Part shown: piece after piece, positions 1-6,913 of the stretch
Position numbering within the stretch: the first letter of the stretch is position 1
Layout: each line of letters opens with the position of its first letter
Source: Candidatus Uabimicrobium amorphum
GTDB lineage: Bacteria; Planctomycetota; Uabimicrobiia; Uabimicrobiales; Uabimicrobiaceae
Direction of reading: 5' to 3'
NCBI RefSeq assembly: GCF_009002475.1
Contig: NZ_AP019860.1
Span: 8,987,547-9,051,546, forward strand
DNA: 64,000 nt
Position numbers and translations under genes: made by a program
Notes under the pieces: generated by a model
What the model was told of the DNA's origin: nothing
Seen by the model: only the letters and a program-made list of their open reading frames with translations
Database searches by the model: none

Positions 1-1040
1 GACGCATTGTTTATTTCTTCTATATATTGTTGTGGTGTACTGTATGTCAGATTATTCAGCACTTTCAGCATCTTGCGCATATTTGTGCTTTTGCGCTGCA
101 ACGTTGTGTATGCCACGTTATTTGCATAAGCCCCGGGCAACGTATACGTTAGATGATTGAGGACTTGTAGTAAACTATTGGTGTTCGTTTGCGTCACATT
201 TCTATTTTGTGGCGACGTGTTACTTATTTCTTCTACGTATTGTTGTGGCGTACTGTATGTCAAGTTATTCAACACTTGCAGCATCTTGCGCATATTCGTA
301 CTTTTGCGCTGTAACGCGATGTATGTTGCATTGTTTACAGTCTCCGCGGGCAACATATACGCTAGATGATTGAGTACTTGCGATAAACTATTGGTACTCG
401 TTCGCGCCACATTTCTCGTTTGCGACGTATTGTCTACTTCTTCGACATATTGTTGTGGCGTGTTATATGTTAAGTGATTCACCACTTGCAGCATCTTGCG
501 CGTATTCGCGCTTTTACGCTGCAATATTCTATATGCCGCGTTATTCACATTTCCCTGGCGATTATTCACCACCTGTAACATACTACTTTTACGTTGTGTG
601 GTGGCCTCTACAAGATGAGTATTTTGCGAATTTTTATACAAGTACTTGTATTGTTTTTGTGAAGTTTTAGAAAACATATTTTGCTGAACATTTTCGTTAA
701 AAAACTTCATGTGCTGCGCAATTTTCTGTGTATGTTTTTGTATATTTTGGAGAGAATAAAGAGGAAAGAACGAATGCAAATTCGTTTTATCTTCGAGATT
801 TGTTTGTAAAATGCGCTCGAAGTGTTTGAGAAAAAAGTTTATATTGTGTATATTTGTGGTGGTAGACGTTTCTTCCGTTTCCTCGGGTTCTACCATTGGA
901 TTTTCTTGAAAGACAAGTGGAAAAATTTCCGTTCTCATCATCGGCGCACGATATTTTTCCCAAATTTTGACATTGAGATTTTCTCTATGCAGATGCTGAG
1001 TAATCAAATTTTGTGGTTTAATGTACTTAATAGCGTTCAT
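1..1040 (-). CDS. Repeat-rich protein of unknown function, C-terminus beyond the left edge
   Basis: The minus strand is open from the ATG at 1040 to the window edge (346 codons read, no stop); an in-frame TAA at 1071-1073 fixes the upstream limit. The first ~165 residues are unique and Asn/Gln/Lys-rich. From about position 590 downward the protein consists of ~70-71 residue repeats (210-213 bp), with about two and a half copies visible. Each contains LQRKSTNMRKMLQVLNNLTY followed by STPQQYVEEI and then NSLxQVLNHLxY. The two helical-looking halves (MLQVLNNLTY and LSQVLNHLAY) resemble each other, so each repeat is itself a doubled ~35-residue unit. There is no signal peptide and no recognised domain. 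It lies 131 bp downstream of the second tube gene in the eCIS operon, so it is probably an eCIS-associated structural or cargo protein. No convincing Shine-Dalgarno (SD) sequence precedes the ATG. Confidence 0.7.
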   Translation of the reverse strand, partial: MNAIKYIKPQNLITQHLHRENLNVKIWEKYRAPMMRTEIFPLVFQENPMVEPEETEETSTTTNIHNINFFLKHFERILQTNLEDKTNLHSFFPLYSLQNIQKHTQKIAQHMKFFNENVQQNMFSKTSQKQYKYLYKNSQNTHLVEATTQRKSSMLQVVNNRQGNVNNAAYRILQRKSANTRKMLQVVNHLTYNTPQQYVEEVDNTSQTRNVARTSTNSLSQVLNHLAYMLPAETVNNATYIALQRKSTNMRKMLQVLNNLTYSTPQQYVEEISNTSPQNRNVTQTNTNSLLQVLNHLTYTLPGAYANNVAYTTLQRKSTNMRKMLKVLNNLTYSTPQQYIEEINNA

Positions 1041-1171
1041 TATGACGTGGCGAGGGAACTCACAAGTGAATTAACGCGAACCACAAAGTTATAGACCTCG
1101 CACTTCCTTTCTCCCGTTGTGTAGCTAAAAAGTAATGGACAATGAAAATTTTCACTCGCGAAGAAACATTC

Positions 1172-1636
1172 CTACAAAATCTGTTTAAAACCGTGATGAG
1201 CCATGGTGATCTCTTCAAACACAATTTCTCCGTCTGTCGAATTTAGGTCACTGACAGACCATTTCGTGGGAAAAGCATTTAGAAACATCCATGTTTTCGT
1301 CGGAAGCGGAATGGGACCAGGTATATTTTCTAAAAGGTGCACAATAATATCTACACGCCCCGTTTTTCCCTCGGCAACGTCTTTGACCCACGAATAAAAA
1401 GGGATCAAGCCTAATCCACGCTTCAAAGTCAAATCGCTGTAACTTACACCCGTACGAATGGTGTAGGGGAAAGGACACCCTCCTTCACTAATTGTTTCCG
1501 TCTCAATACTTACTTCTAAACCAGAAATTTCAGCAAATCCCGCAATGGGTAAACCATTGATTTCTACCATAAAACGATGATTTAAAAAAAGTAGATCTGG
1601 AGTAGATCCAAATGCCGCTGTTCGAATATCTACCAT
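1172..1636 (-). CDS. eCIS/phage tail tube protein (gp19-like), copy 2
   Basis: A 154-residue protein of the T4 gp19-like tail-tube family, which forms the inner tube of contractile injection systems. Family marks visible are an N-terminal beta stretch around HRFMVEINGLPIAGFAEISGL, the region leading to SDLTLKRGLG, a WVKDV helix, and a C-terminal FNAFPTKW-like strand followed by EEITMAHHGF. Length fits the family (about 145-160). The start ATG at 1636 is preceded by AAGGA at 5 nt spacing. It is the sixth gene downstream of the sheath in one minus-strand series. It is clearly paralogous to the tube gene at 2674-3117 but well diverged. Afp/PVC-type clusters also carry two or more tube proteins; one usually builds the shaft and the other an adaptor near the baseplate. 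Which role applies here cannot be told from sequence. Confidence 0.9.
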   Translation of the reverse strand: MVDIRTAAFGSTPDLLFLNHRFMVEINGLPIAGFAEISGLEVSIETETISEGGCPFPYTIRTGVSYSDLTLKRGLGLIPFYSWVKDVAEGKTGRVDIIVHLLENIPGPIPLPTKTWMFLNAFPTKWSVSDLNSTDGEIVFEEITMAHHGFKQIL

Positions 1637-1644
1637 AATAATCC

Positions 1645-1827
1645 TTACTTTATACTAAAAATACTTTGGGTCTTTGGCTTTTTTTCGTTGCTATTGAGCT
1701 TATCGTTAATGCTGTTGATTTGTTGACACCACTTTTGTCTCTCTTTGTGTTCCATATTCATAATGGTTTGCCGTGCCCAATGAAAATGGAATGCGATAAA
1801 TGCTATCTCTTCATAGAGACGTTCCAA
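1645..1827 (-). CDS. DUF6760-type small eCIS protein
   Basis: A 60-residue product matching the small DUF6760 proteins found in eCIS and phage-like clusters (Afp6/Pvc6 position). The hallmark is LYEEIAFIAFHFHW followed by IMNMEHKERQKW. The start is unusual. The only standard start codon in frame is TTG at 1827, yet the reading frame stays open and family-like upstream (IGGVARYP) to an ATT at 1849-1851, before a stop at 1861-1863. Homologues, as I recall them, carry a YP motif just before LYEE. Translation may therefore begin at ATT 1851, overlapping the end of the previous gene by 13 nt, and be coupled to it. It lies 8 nt upstream of tube copy 2. The molecular role of the family is unknown; the position suggests tail or baseplate assembly. 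Confidence 0.8.
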   Translation of the reverse strand: MERLYEEIAFIAFHFHWARQTIMNMEHKERQKWCQQINSINDKLNSNEKKPKTQSIFSIK

Positions 1828-1838
1828 AGGATAGCGAG

Positions 1839-2204
1839 CTACTCCCCCAATGAAGGCACCTCAACTTTAATTCTTGCATTACAATTTGGACACTTCGTAC
1901 GAAACGCATCTTCGCCATGCTCATTAAGTCGGTTGTACAAGTCTTGCAAATACGCAAAATCTTTAGTAAATAAATTTTCGATTATATCGGTGTTAATTTC
2001 TTCAATACTACCAAGACGAACGATCACTCTGGAAAGTAAAGCAATTGGTAAATACGAGGGATTGCTTTTTACTTTAGCATCTTTGGTTGGAAATATTTCG
2101 TCTGCAGCCGTCGCTAATCTCATAATACCATTTTTATGAACGACTCCCTGGCTATCAACATAGCCCATAGGCAGCGAAAATTCAAATTGTGTCGCAATAT
2201 CCAT
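1839..2204 (-). CDS. eCIS tail assembly-type protein with C-terminal zinc ribbon
   Basis: A 121-residue protein of the phage tail-assembly family common in eCIS loci. The conserved core reads FEFSLPMGYVD, then MRLATAADEI, NPSYLPIALLSRV, and LFTKDFAYLQDLYNRLN. After the core it has a CPNC pair (residues 104-107), a probable half zinc ribbon, which the neighbouring paralogue at 2351-2662 lacks. A further Cys is not obvious downstream, so a complete zinc site would need Cys or His from elsewhere or dimerisation. The gene sits between its paralogue and the DUF6760 gene and is separated from the paralogue by a 146-bp gap with a long inverted repeat. The probable role is a chaperone or assembly factor for tube or tape-measure assembly, inferred from phage tail assembly chaperones. 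Confidence 0.8.
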   Translation of the reverse strand: MDIATQFEFSLPMGYVDSQGVVHKNGIMRLATAADEIFPTKDAKVKSNPSYLPIALLSRVIVRLGSIEEINTDIIENLFTKDFAYLQDLYNRLNEHGEDAFRTKCPNCNARIKVEVPSLGE

Positions 2205-2270
2205 CTTTAGGCTTCCACAAATAGCTGATTAAAATTCGTTCATGTAGAACATATACTAGCGCAAAAAACA

Positions 2271-2337
2271 TACATCTATAACTTTGTCTTCAAATGTGTT
2301 CTATGATTTTACATTGTAAGCTGTGGTTATAGATGTA
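2271..2337. promoter_or_regulatory. Long-range inverted repeat inside the eCIS operon
   Basis: TACATCTATAAC at 2271-2282 is the exact reverse complement of GTTATAGATGTA at 2326-2337. The arms are 12 bp with a 43-nt AT-rich loop, in the 146-bp gap between the two tail-assembly paralogues. It could be an RNA-processing site, an internal attenuator or a regulator site that separates high-level sheath/tube expression from the downstream genes. There is no U-tract directly after the minus-strand arm, so a simple rho-independent terminator is unlikely. Confidence 0.5.
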
Positions 2338-2350
2338 CGCTTTAAACACT

Positions 2351-2662
2351 CTAATTTTCTGAATTATCTTCTACACCATTAATTTGGCTATACATTCTTT
2401 GTAAGTAGTTGAAGTCTTTGGTGAATAAATTTTCCACAGTTCTTGGCGTCACCATTTTTAGGGTGCCAAGTTTGACAACTACTCTAGATAAGATAATAAT
2501 GCTCAAATAGGATGGATTTTGCTGAACTCGTGGATCGCGCATCGGTAAAACTTCGTCCGCTGCTGTGGCAAGGCGCATTTTTCCGACCTTATGCAAATTG
2601 CCGTCTTCGTCTACATAGCCCAAAGGTAATTCAAAATCGTGTTCTATTTGTAAAACGGTCAT
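2351..2662 (-). CDS. eCIS tail assembly-type protein, short paralogue
   Basis: A 103-residue protein with the same core as the gene at 1839-2204: FELPLGYVDEDG, MRLATAADEVLPMRDPRV, NPSYLSIIILSRVV and LFTKDFNYLQRMYSQING. It ends shortly after that core and lacks the CPNC extension. The ATG at 2662 is preceded by AAGGAA at about 8 nt. It lies 11 bp downstream of tube copy 1, while its longer sibling precedes DUF6760 and tube copy 2. The order sheath, tube 1, assembly protein 1, assembly protein 2, DUF6760, tube 2 suggests that each tube may have its own assembly partner. That pairing is inference from gene order. Confidence 0.8.
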   Translation of the reverse strand: MTVLQIEHDFELPLGYVDEDGNLHKVGKMRLATAADEVLPMRDPRVQQNPSYLSIIILSRVVVKLGTLKMVTPRTVENLFTKDFNYLQRMYSQINGVEDNSEN

Positions 2663-2673
2663 GTATCATTTCC

Positions 2674-3117
2674 TTATGTTACGCGTTTTACACCTTCGTG
2701 TTGAATCGTAACAGTTTCAGGTATAGGTTCGTCGTTTGTCGAATCCAATTCGCCATACTCAATCTTCGAAGGCCAACAATTTACAATTTCCCAAGAAGGG
2801 CCATCGTTACCTTCTTCATCAACTACAGTAATTGACATATTTTTACGGTTGGGGATTGCGCCTGTTGTGATTACAGAATTATACCATTCCCACAATTCCA
2901 AACTACTGAACAAACCTTTTTCCAGTGTAATTTCAGGATAGGAGGTGATACCGGCCAATTTACTTGTGGTAACATTGCCACCTTCCGCATATTCTTTTAC
3001 TTGCGTTTCCGGACTTGGAATAGCAATTCTTTTAAAAGACGCTATACCAATACCGTCAATATCAACGCGAAAACGATATCCGAGATATGGATCGAGATGG
3101 TCTCTTCTATCTGCCAT
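2674..3117 (-). CDS. eCIS/phage tail tube protein (gp19-like), copy 1
   Basis: A 147-residue tail-tube protein. Marks are YLGYRFRVDIDGIGIASFKR near the N-terminus, a GGNVTTSKLAG loop, ITLEKGLFSS, the helix LELWEWYNSVI, and the final WPSKIEYGELDSTNDE with a VTIQHEGV strand. Length and pattern match the T4 gp19-like family. The start ATG at 3117 has a perfect AAAGGAG 8-9 nt upstream. It directly follows the sheath gene (18 nt gap), the usual partner order in contractile systems. The protein is expected to polymerise into the inner tube that is propelled through the target membrane. Confidence 0.92.
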   Translation of the reverse strand: MADRRDHLDPYLGYRFRVDIDGIGIASFKRIAIPSPETQVKEYAEGGNVTTSKLAGITSYPEITLEKGLFSSLELWEWYNSVITTGAIPNRKNMSITVVDEEGNDGPSWEIVNCWPSKIEYGELDSTNDEPIPETVTIQHEGVKRVT

Positions 3118-3135
3118 AATGAATCACTCCTTTAT

Positions 3136-4674
3136 CTATGATTGCGGGGATTTTTGAGTAATAGTAAATATGACGAATTCTGCTGGTTTAACAGGAGCGA
3201 TTCCTATATCGATATGCAATTCACCAGCATCAATACTAGACTGCGGGTTGTTTTCTTCGTCTACCTTGACGTAGAAAGCTTGATCTTCGCTATCGCCTAC
3301 CAAAGCGCCTGTACGCCATACATTACTGAGATATGCACTTACATTTCTCTTTACCTTACCCCAGAGTAGCTTATCATTGGGTTCAAAAACAACCCACTGT
3401 GTCGCTCTTGCGATAGATACTCTCACCATAATGAACAAACGACGAATGTTGATGTACTTCCATTCTGGATCTGCGGATAGAGTGCTTGCTCCCCATACAC
3501 AGTCACCAGCACCAGTAATACTTCGTAAAACGTTGATAGCACGTGGATGCAAGTAGTCTTGTTCACCTTTGGAAGTATTGCGTTCCATACCAACAATGGT
3601 CTTCAAACTACCAACCCCCATACCAGCGGGAGCTTTGTGTACACCGCGCTTGTTATCGGTGTATGCATAAATACCTGCGATGTGGCCTGAAGGAGGAACT
3701 AACTTTTTACGCCCTGTTGCTGGGTCAGTGATATAAACCCACGGATAGTACAACGCACTGTAAGAAGTGGCTAAACCTTTTTCACCTTTGTAGTTACCCG
3801 TACCATTTTTAAAATCGGCAACATCAGTGGGCTCTAAAGCACGTGGCGGATCAGCGATAAAAAATGCATCTTGACGTAACTGGCAATAACTCATCGCTGC
3901 AATCATAACAGCGCGGTCTCCAGGACGGTCAGGAATACACAGAAGAAGTATTTCATCAATTGGATCAAGAACTTTTAAAGCGTTTGTAAACGACTTTACT
4001 CCGTCTTGTCCGAGGAGAGTACCATCTAGACCATTTTCTAGTTTAATGTCACCATTTGGTAAACGCTTACCAGTACCATTAAAACCTTCTGGAACTTCAA
4101 CGCGAATAAAAGCAGAGCCGCCTTCTCCGTCTTCCAAAGGATTGGCTAATTCAACTAGTCTCTGTAAATCGACATCGACGTAGTTTTCTTTAATTTCACG
4201 TGGATCGTTACCATCATATTCGTTGGTAAAATTTTCATTTTCTTGGTACATGACACTTAAACGAAAATGTGTATCTTTATTTGCATCCAAAGGATCAGAA
4301 ACGCGCAAACTAACGCGATTTCCCCATAGTCCCTTAGAATTGGCAGTAATTTTTATGCTTGCTGCTGCGTCACCTTCACCAACATTCATTGTTGCATTGG
4401 CCGCTTTAGCATCGTCAGCATCTACGCGAACCACAAAACAGCTACTACCACCTTCTTGGAAAAATGCATATACTCCATAGGCAAGTCTTCCGCCTGGAAT
4501 AAAATTACCAAAAGTGGTGATAAACTGTGTCCAGTTCGTTACGAGAACCGGTTTATTTGTAGGCCCTTTTTCAGCTATTCCAATAAAAGCGCCAGTAGAA
4601 GTACTTGCACTTAGAATAGGTTTAGAACCACTTGAGACTTCTTTAATGTATACACCTGGCGACTGATATGCCAT
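3136..4674 (-). CDS. eCIS/phage contractile tail sheath protein
   Basis: A 512-residue sheath subunit that polymerises around the tube and contracts to fire it. The N-terminus MAYQSPGVYIKEVSSGSKPI and the following STSTGAFIGIAEKGP stretch are classic sheath signatures, as are AYGVYAFFQEGGSSCFVVRV and the C-terminal region around NVWRTGALVGDSEDQAFYVK. The last residues (HIDIGIAPVKPAEFVIFTI) form the C-terminal strand that interlocks neighbouring subunits in known sheaths. Length is typical for a single-sheath eCIS; Afp-like systems have three. The start ATG at 4674 has GAGGAG about 7 nt upstream. It is the first gene of the structural series, preceded by 373 bp of non-coding DNA that probably holds the promoter. 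Confidence 0.95.
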   Translation of the reverse strand: MAYQSPGVYIKEVSSGSKPILSASTSTGAFIGIAEKGPTNKPVLVTNWTQFITTFGNFIPGGRLAYGVYAFFQEGGSSCFVVRVDADDAKAANATMNVGEGDAAASIKITANSKGLWGNRVSLRVSDPLDANKDTHFRLSVMYQENENFTNEYDGNDPREIKENYVDVDLQRLVELANPLEDGEGGSAFIRVEVPEGFNGTGKRLPNGDIKLENGLDGTLLGQDGVKSFTNALKVLDPIDEILLLCIPDRPGDRAVMIAAMSYCQLRQDAFFIADPPRALEPTDVADFKNGTGNYKGEKGLATSYSALYYPWVYITDPATGRKKLVPPSGHIAGIYAYTDNKRGVHKAPAGMGVGSLKTIVGMERNTSKGEQDYLHPRAINVLRSITGAGDCVWGASTLSADPEWKYINIRRLFIMVRVSIARATQWVVFEPNDKLLWGKVKRNVSAYLSNVWRTGALVGDSEDQAFYVKVDEENNPQSSIDAGELHIDIGIAPVKPAEFVIFTITQKSPQS

Positions 4675-5047
4675 TAGGGTCTCCTCAAAATAACTGTAAA
4701 TAGTATTACGAATGATTCTAACATTTGCAGCTAAGTATTGCTTTTGGGGTTCTATATACTATTGTTAACAACAAAAAAACCCGCTTTATTGAGCAATATA
4801 CTAGGTTTTCCATTAAAATTATTGCAGGTTTTCATTGCAATTTTAACAACGAAAACTCTATAATAATTTAAATTGGTTCGATGTTACTCGCTATAAATTG
4901 TTAGAAGTCAAGAATTAAAATTTCTTCTTTTGCCTATAATTTTATATAAAAACTTCTTCTTTGTAAACACAAAAAATTATGCAACATTCTACCGTAGAAC
5001 ATAAATTTCGAACGAAAAAAGTAGGTCTATTTGGAAGGGGAAATTGA
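4675..5047. promoter_or_regulatory. Divergent intergenic region upstream of the sheath operon
   Basis: A 373-bp, strongly AT-rich stretch between the minus-strand sheath gene and the plus-strand gene at 5048. No gene is seen in it. It must contain the promoters of both directions. I cannot pick -35/-10 boxes with confidence because the whole stretch is TA-rich. Confidence 0.4.
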
Positions 5048-5635
5048 ATGAAAAAAAGTCCACAACAACAGGTAATATACTCGATATTGCTATTCGTTTT
5101 TATTGCCACAGGGGTTCGTTATGGGCTATTTCATCAACTAGCACTTTCGCAACCGTTGTCCAACGAAGAACTTCTTCTCACCCAAGAAATTACGAGTCTA
5201 ACCGCGCAAAAAAACAAGTACATTCGCAAACAGCGACAATGCCAACAAGCCACCGCTTTTTTATTAACAAAAGTAACAAATTCAGGCCCGGTTGTTATCG
5301 CACAGCAAAAGTATAGTGACAAAGATTTGCAGGGTCTTTTACAACAAATGCAACTTCGCGACAAAGACCTCCATGAAAAGATTGTTTACTTACAAAAAGT
5401 CATTGGTGAAAAAAATCAGCAAGTGACAAAATTTCGCAAATTAAAAGATTACAAAGAAGAACAGCATATAGACATCCGCATGCACAAGCAGCAAGTGCTC
5501 CTACTCCAACAACAAATTAAAAAATTGCGCGAAAAAATTGCGCAAAAGCAAAAATATATCGCAGAAAAGAAAGATAACATAAATCACAAAAAAAAGAACA
5601 TCAACAAAGTGATCGAACTCCTTTGTGACGAGTAG
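5048..5635 (+). CDS. Membrane-anchored coiled-coil protein
   Basis: 195 residues. One N-terminal membrane segment (about 10-27, IYSILLFVFIATGVRYGLF) follows a short basic cytosolic start, with no obvious cleavage site. The rest is almost entirely charged, Gln/Lys-rich coiled coil (about 40-190), with a break around GPVVIAQQKY. ATG 5048 follows AAGGGG about 9 nt upstream. It is the only plus-strand gene inside the eCIS block, divergent from the sheath and convergent with the DUF4255 gene. It may tether or organise something at the membrane, but no family is recognised and a link to the injection system rests on position alone. Confidence 0.75.
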   Translation: MKKSPQQQVIYSILLFVFIATGVRYGLFHQLALSQPLSNEELLLTQEITSLTAQKNKYIRKQRQCQQATAFLLTKVTNSGPVVIAQQKYSDKDLQGLLQQMQLRDKDLHEKIVYLQKVIGEKNQQVTKFRKLKDYKEEQHIDIRMHKQQVLLLQQQIKKLREKIAQKQKYIAEKKDNINHKKKNINKVIELLCDE

Positions 5636-5667
5636 TTCCATTTTAGACTTCTGCTGTTAACTCGCGC

Positions 5668-5712
5668 TTGTAATTGGTAGCAAGCCGTTGCAAAACTTGG
5701 TACCAATTACAA
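5668..5712. terminator. Inverted repeat between convergent genes
   Basis: TTGTAATTGGTA (5668-5679) and TACCAATTACAA (5701-5712) form a perfect 12-bp stem with a 21-nt loop. It lies between the ends of the convergent genes at 5635 and 5729, where a bidirectional terminator is expected. There is no strong T-tract. Confidence 0.5.
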
Positions 5713-5728
5713 AGTACAGCTCTACAGA

Positions 5729-6805
5729 TTAGCGACCTTTATCCTTGTCTTTTTTATCGTCGTCATCGTCGTCATCTTCGTCTTCACTGTAGTCTTCATC
5801 ATCGTCATCGCTATCTTCGTCTTTATCCTTGTCTTTTTTATCATCATCGCTATCTTTGTCTTTATCCTTGTCTTTTTTATCGTCGTCATCGTCGTCATCG
5901 TCTTCATCGTCTTCACTATAATCTTCATCATCGTCATCACTGTCTTCGTCTTTGCTCTTGTCTTTTTTATCATCATCGTCATCGTCATCGTCATCATCGT
6001 CATCATCGTCATCATCATCTTCGTCGTCATCGTCATCATCATCTTCGTCGTCTTCGCTGTAATCCTCGTCGTCACTTTCTTCTTCATCTTTGTCTTCGTC
6101 TTCATCCTCGTCTTCTTCGTAATCCTCTTCCTCTTCTTCTTCTTTTTCTTCGTATGCTTTTTTCTGTATTTCCCATAATTTCTTCATGTACTCTTTACGC
6201 GCTTGTTTCTTTGCTTCTTTTATAGCGTCTTCTTCTTTTTTTAGTTGCTCTAAATCTTTAACATCAATAATTCTTTTGGCAACTAACTTCGCTTCCGCTG
6301 CCTTGCTCGATGGAATTTGTACGGGTGTAATGACATAATGAGCAGCTAATTTAAATTTGTCTTTCATGACAGAAGTAAGTAACGGCTGAGTTTCTTCAGC
6401 TCCTTTTATGTTTTGTATGATTTTTACGCGCGAATTACCTGTATTCGCAAGATCCCCTTCTAAGAGGTCCCCCTTTAAATTGGCATAGTCATGGAGAGTT
6501 GCCATGATGCGTTCTAGTAACATCAATTCAGTTTCATGGTCTTTTGCGTAAGGAATTACCATGTAATGCAAATCCATGATAAGAGGGGGGTCGATCATTT
6601 TGTTATTCTCGTAACGAGGAGGAACATTGCGCAAATGTGCATTTGGTTGAAAGCGATACAGAAACATACATATTTGCGTATTGCCTGATGTCTCTACTTG
6701 GTCAGGCTGGCCAAACACAATCGAACTTTCTTCGACAAAGTTCGACAAATTTTTAAACAACAACTTTTTAAGTGTTGCATTTATATCTCGAAAAACAGTG
6801 TTCAT
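5729..6805 (-). CDS. eCIS tube-terminator protein (DUF4255/Pvc16-type) with long acidic tail
   Basis: 358 residues from ATG 6805, preceded by GGAA at 6 nt; an in-frame GTG lies at 6817. Residues 1-175 match the DUF4255 (Pvc16/Afp16) family that caps the tube and sheath: helix INATLKKLLF, then QICMFLYRFQPNAHLRN, PLIMDLHYMVIPYAKDHETE, LLERIMATLHDY, and KFKLAAHYVITPVQIPSS. Residues ~180-225 are a Lys/Glu helix. Residues ~226-358 are low-complexity Asp/Glu/Lys/Ser, with long Asp runs and repeats of KKDKDKDEDSDDD and EDYSEDDED. The tail roughly doubles the usual family length (about 180-200). It may bind calcium or basic partners, or keep the cap soluble; Ser within acidic runs resembles casein-kinase-type sites. 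It lies 108 bp downstream of the AAA+ ATPase, the partner order seen in Afp/PVC clusters (15 then 16). Confidence 0.88.
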   Translation of the reverse strand: MNTVFRDINATLKKLLFKNLSNFVEESSIVFGQPDQVETSGNTQICMFLYRFQPNAHLRNVPPRYENNKMIDPPLIMDLHYMVIPYAKDHETELMLLERIMATLHDYANLKGDLLEGDLANTGNSRVKIIQNIKGAEETQPLLTSVMKDKFKLAAHYVITPVQIPSSKAAEAKLVAKRIIDVKDLEQLKKEEDAIKEAKKQARKEYMKKLWEIQKKAYEEKEEEEEEDYEEDEDEDEDKDEEESDDEDYSEDDEDDDDDDDEDDDDDDDDDDDDDDDDDKKDKSKDEDSDDDDEDYSEDDEDDDDDDDDKKDKDKDKDSDDDKKDKDKDEDSDDDDEDYSEDEDDDDDDDKKDKDKGR

Positions 6806-6913
6806 AACTTTTTCCACAAAACTAACTAGACGATGACATTTACAAAGTTACTTAACTCTACGGCTGCGGGCTCTTGGTGTTTTAGACCACAGGAACGTAA
6901 AAATGAACGACAT

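Noticed and set aside
157..670. Short plus-strand frames at the left edge
   Set aside because: They overlap the minus-strand repeat gene, whose repeats are conserved at the protein level in the minus frame.
5674..6225. Plus-strand His/Arg/Leu-rich open frame of 183 codons
   Set aside because: It is the antisense of the Asp/Glu-rich tail of the DUF4255 gene; the GAT/GAA repeats read as His and Leu codons on the other strand.
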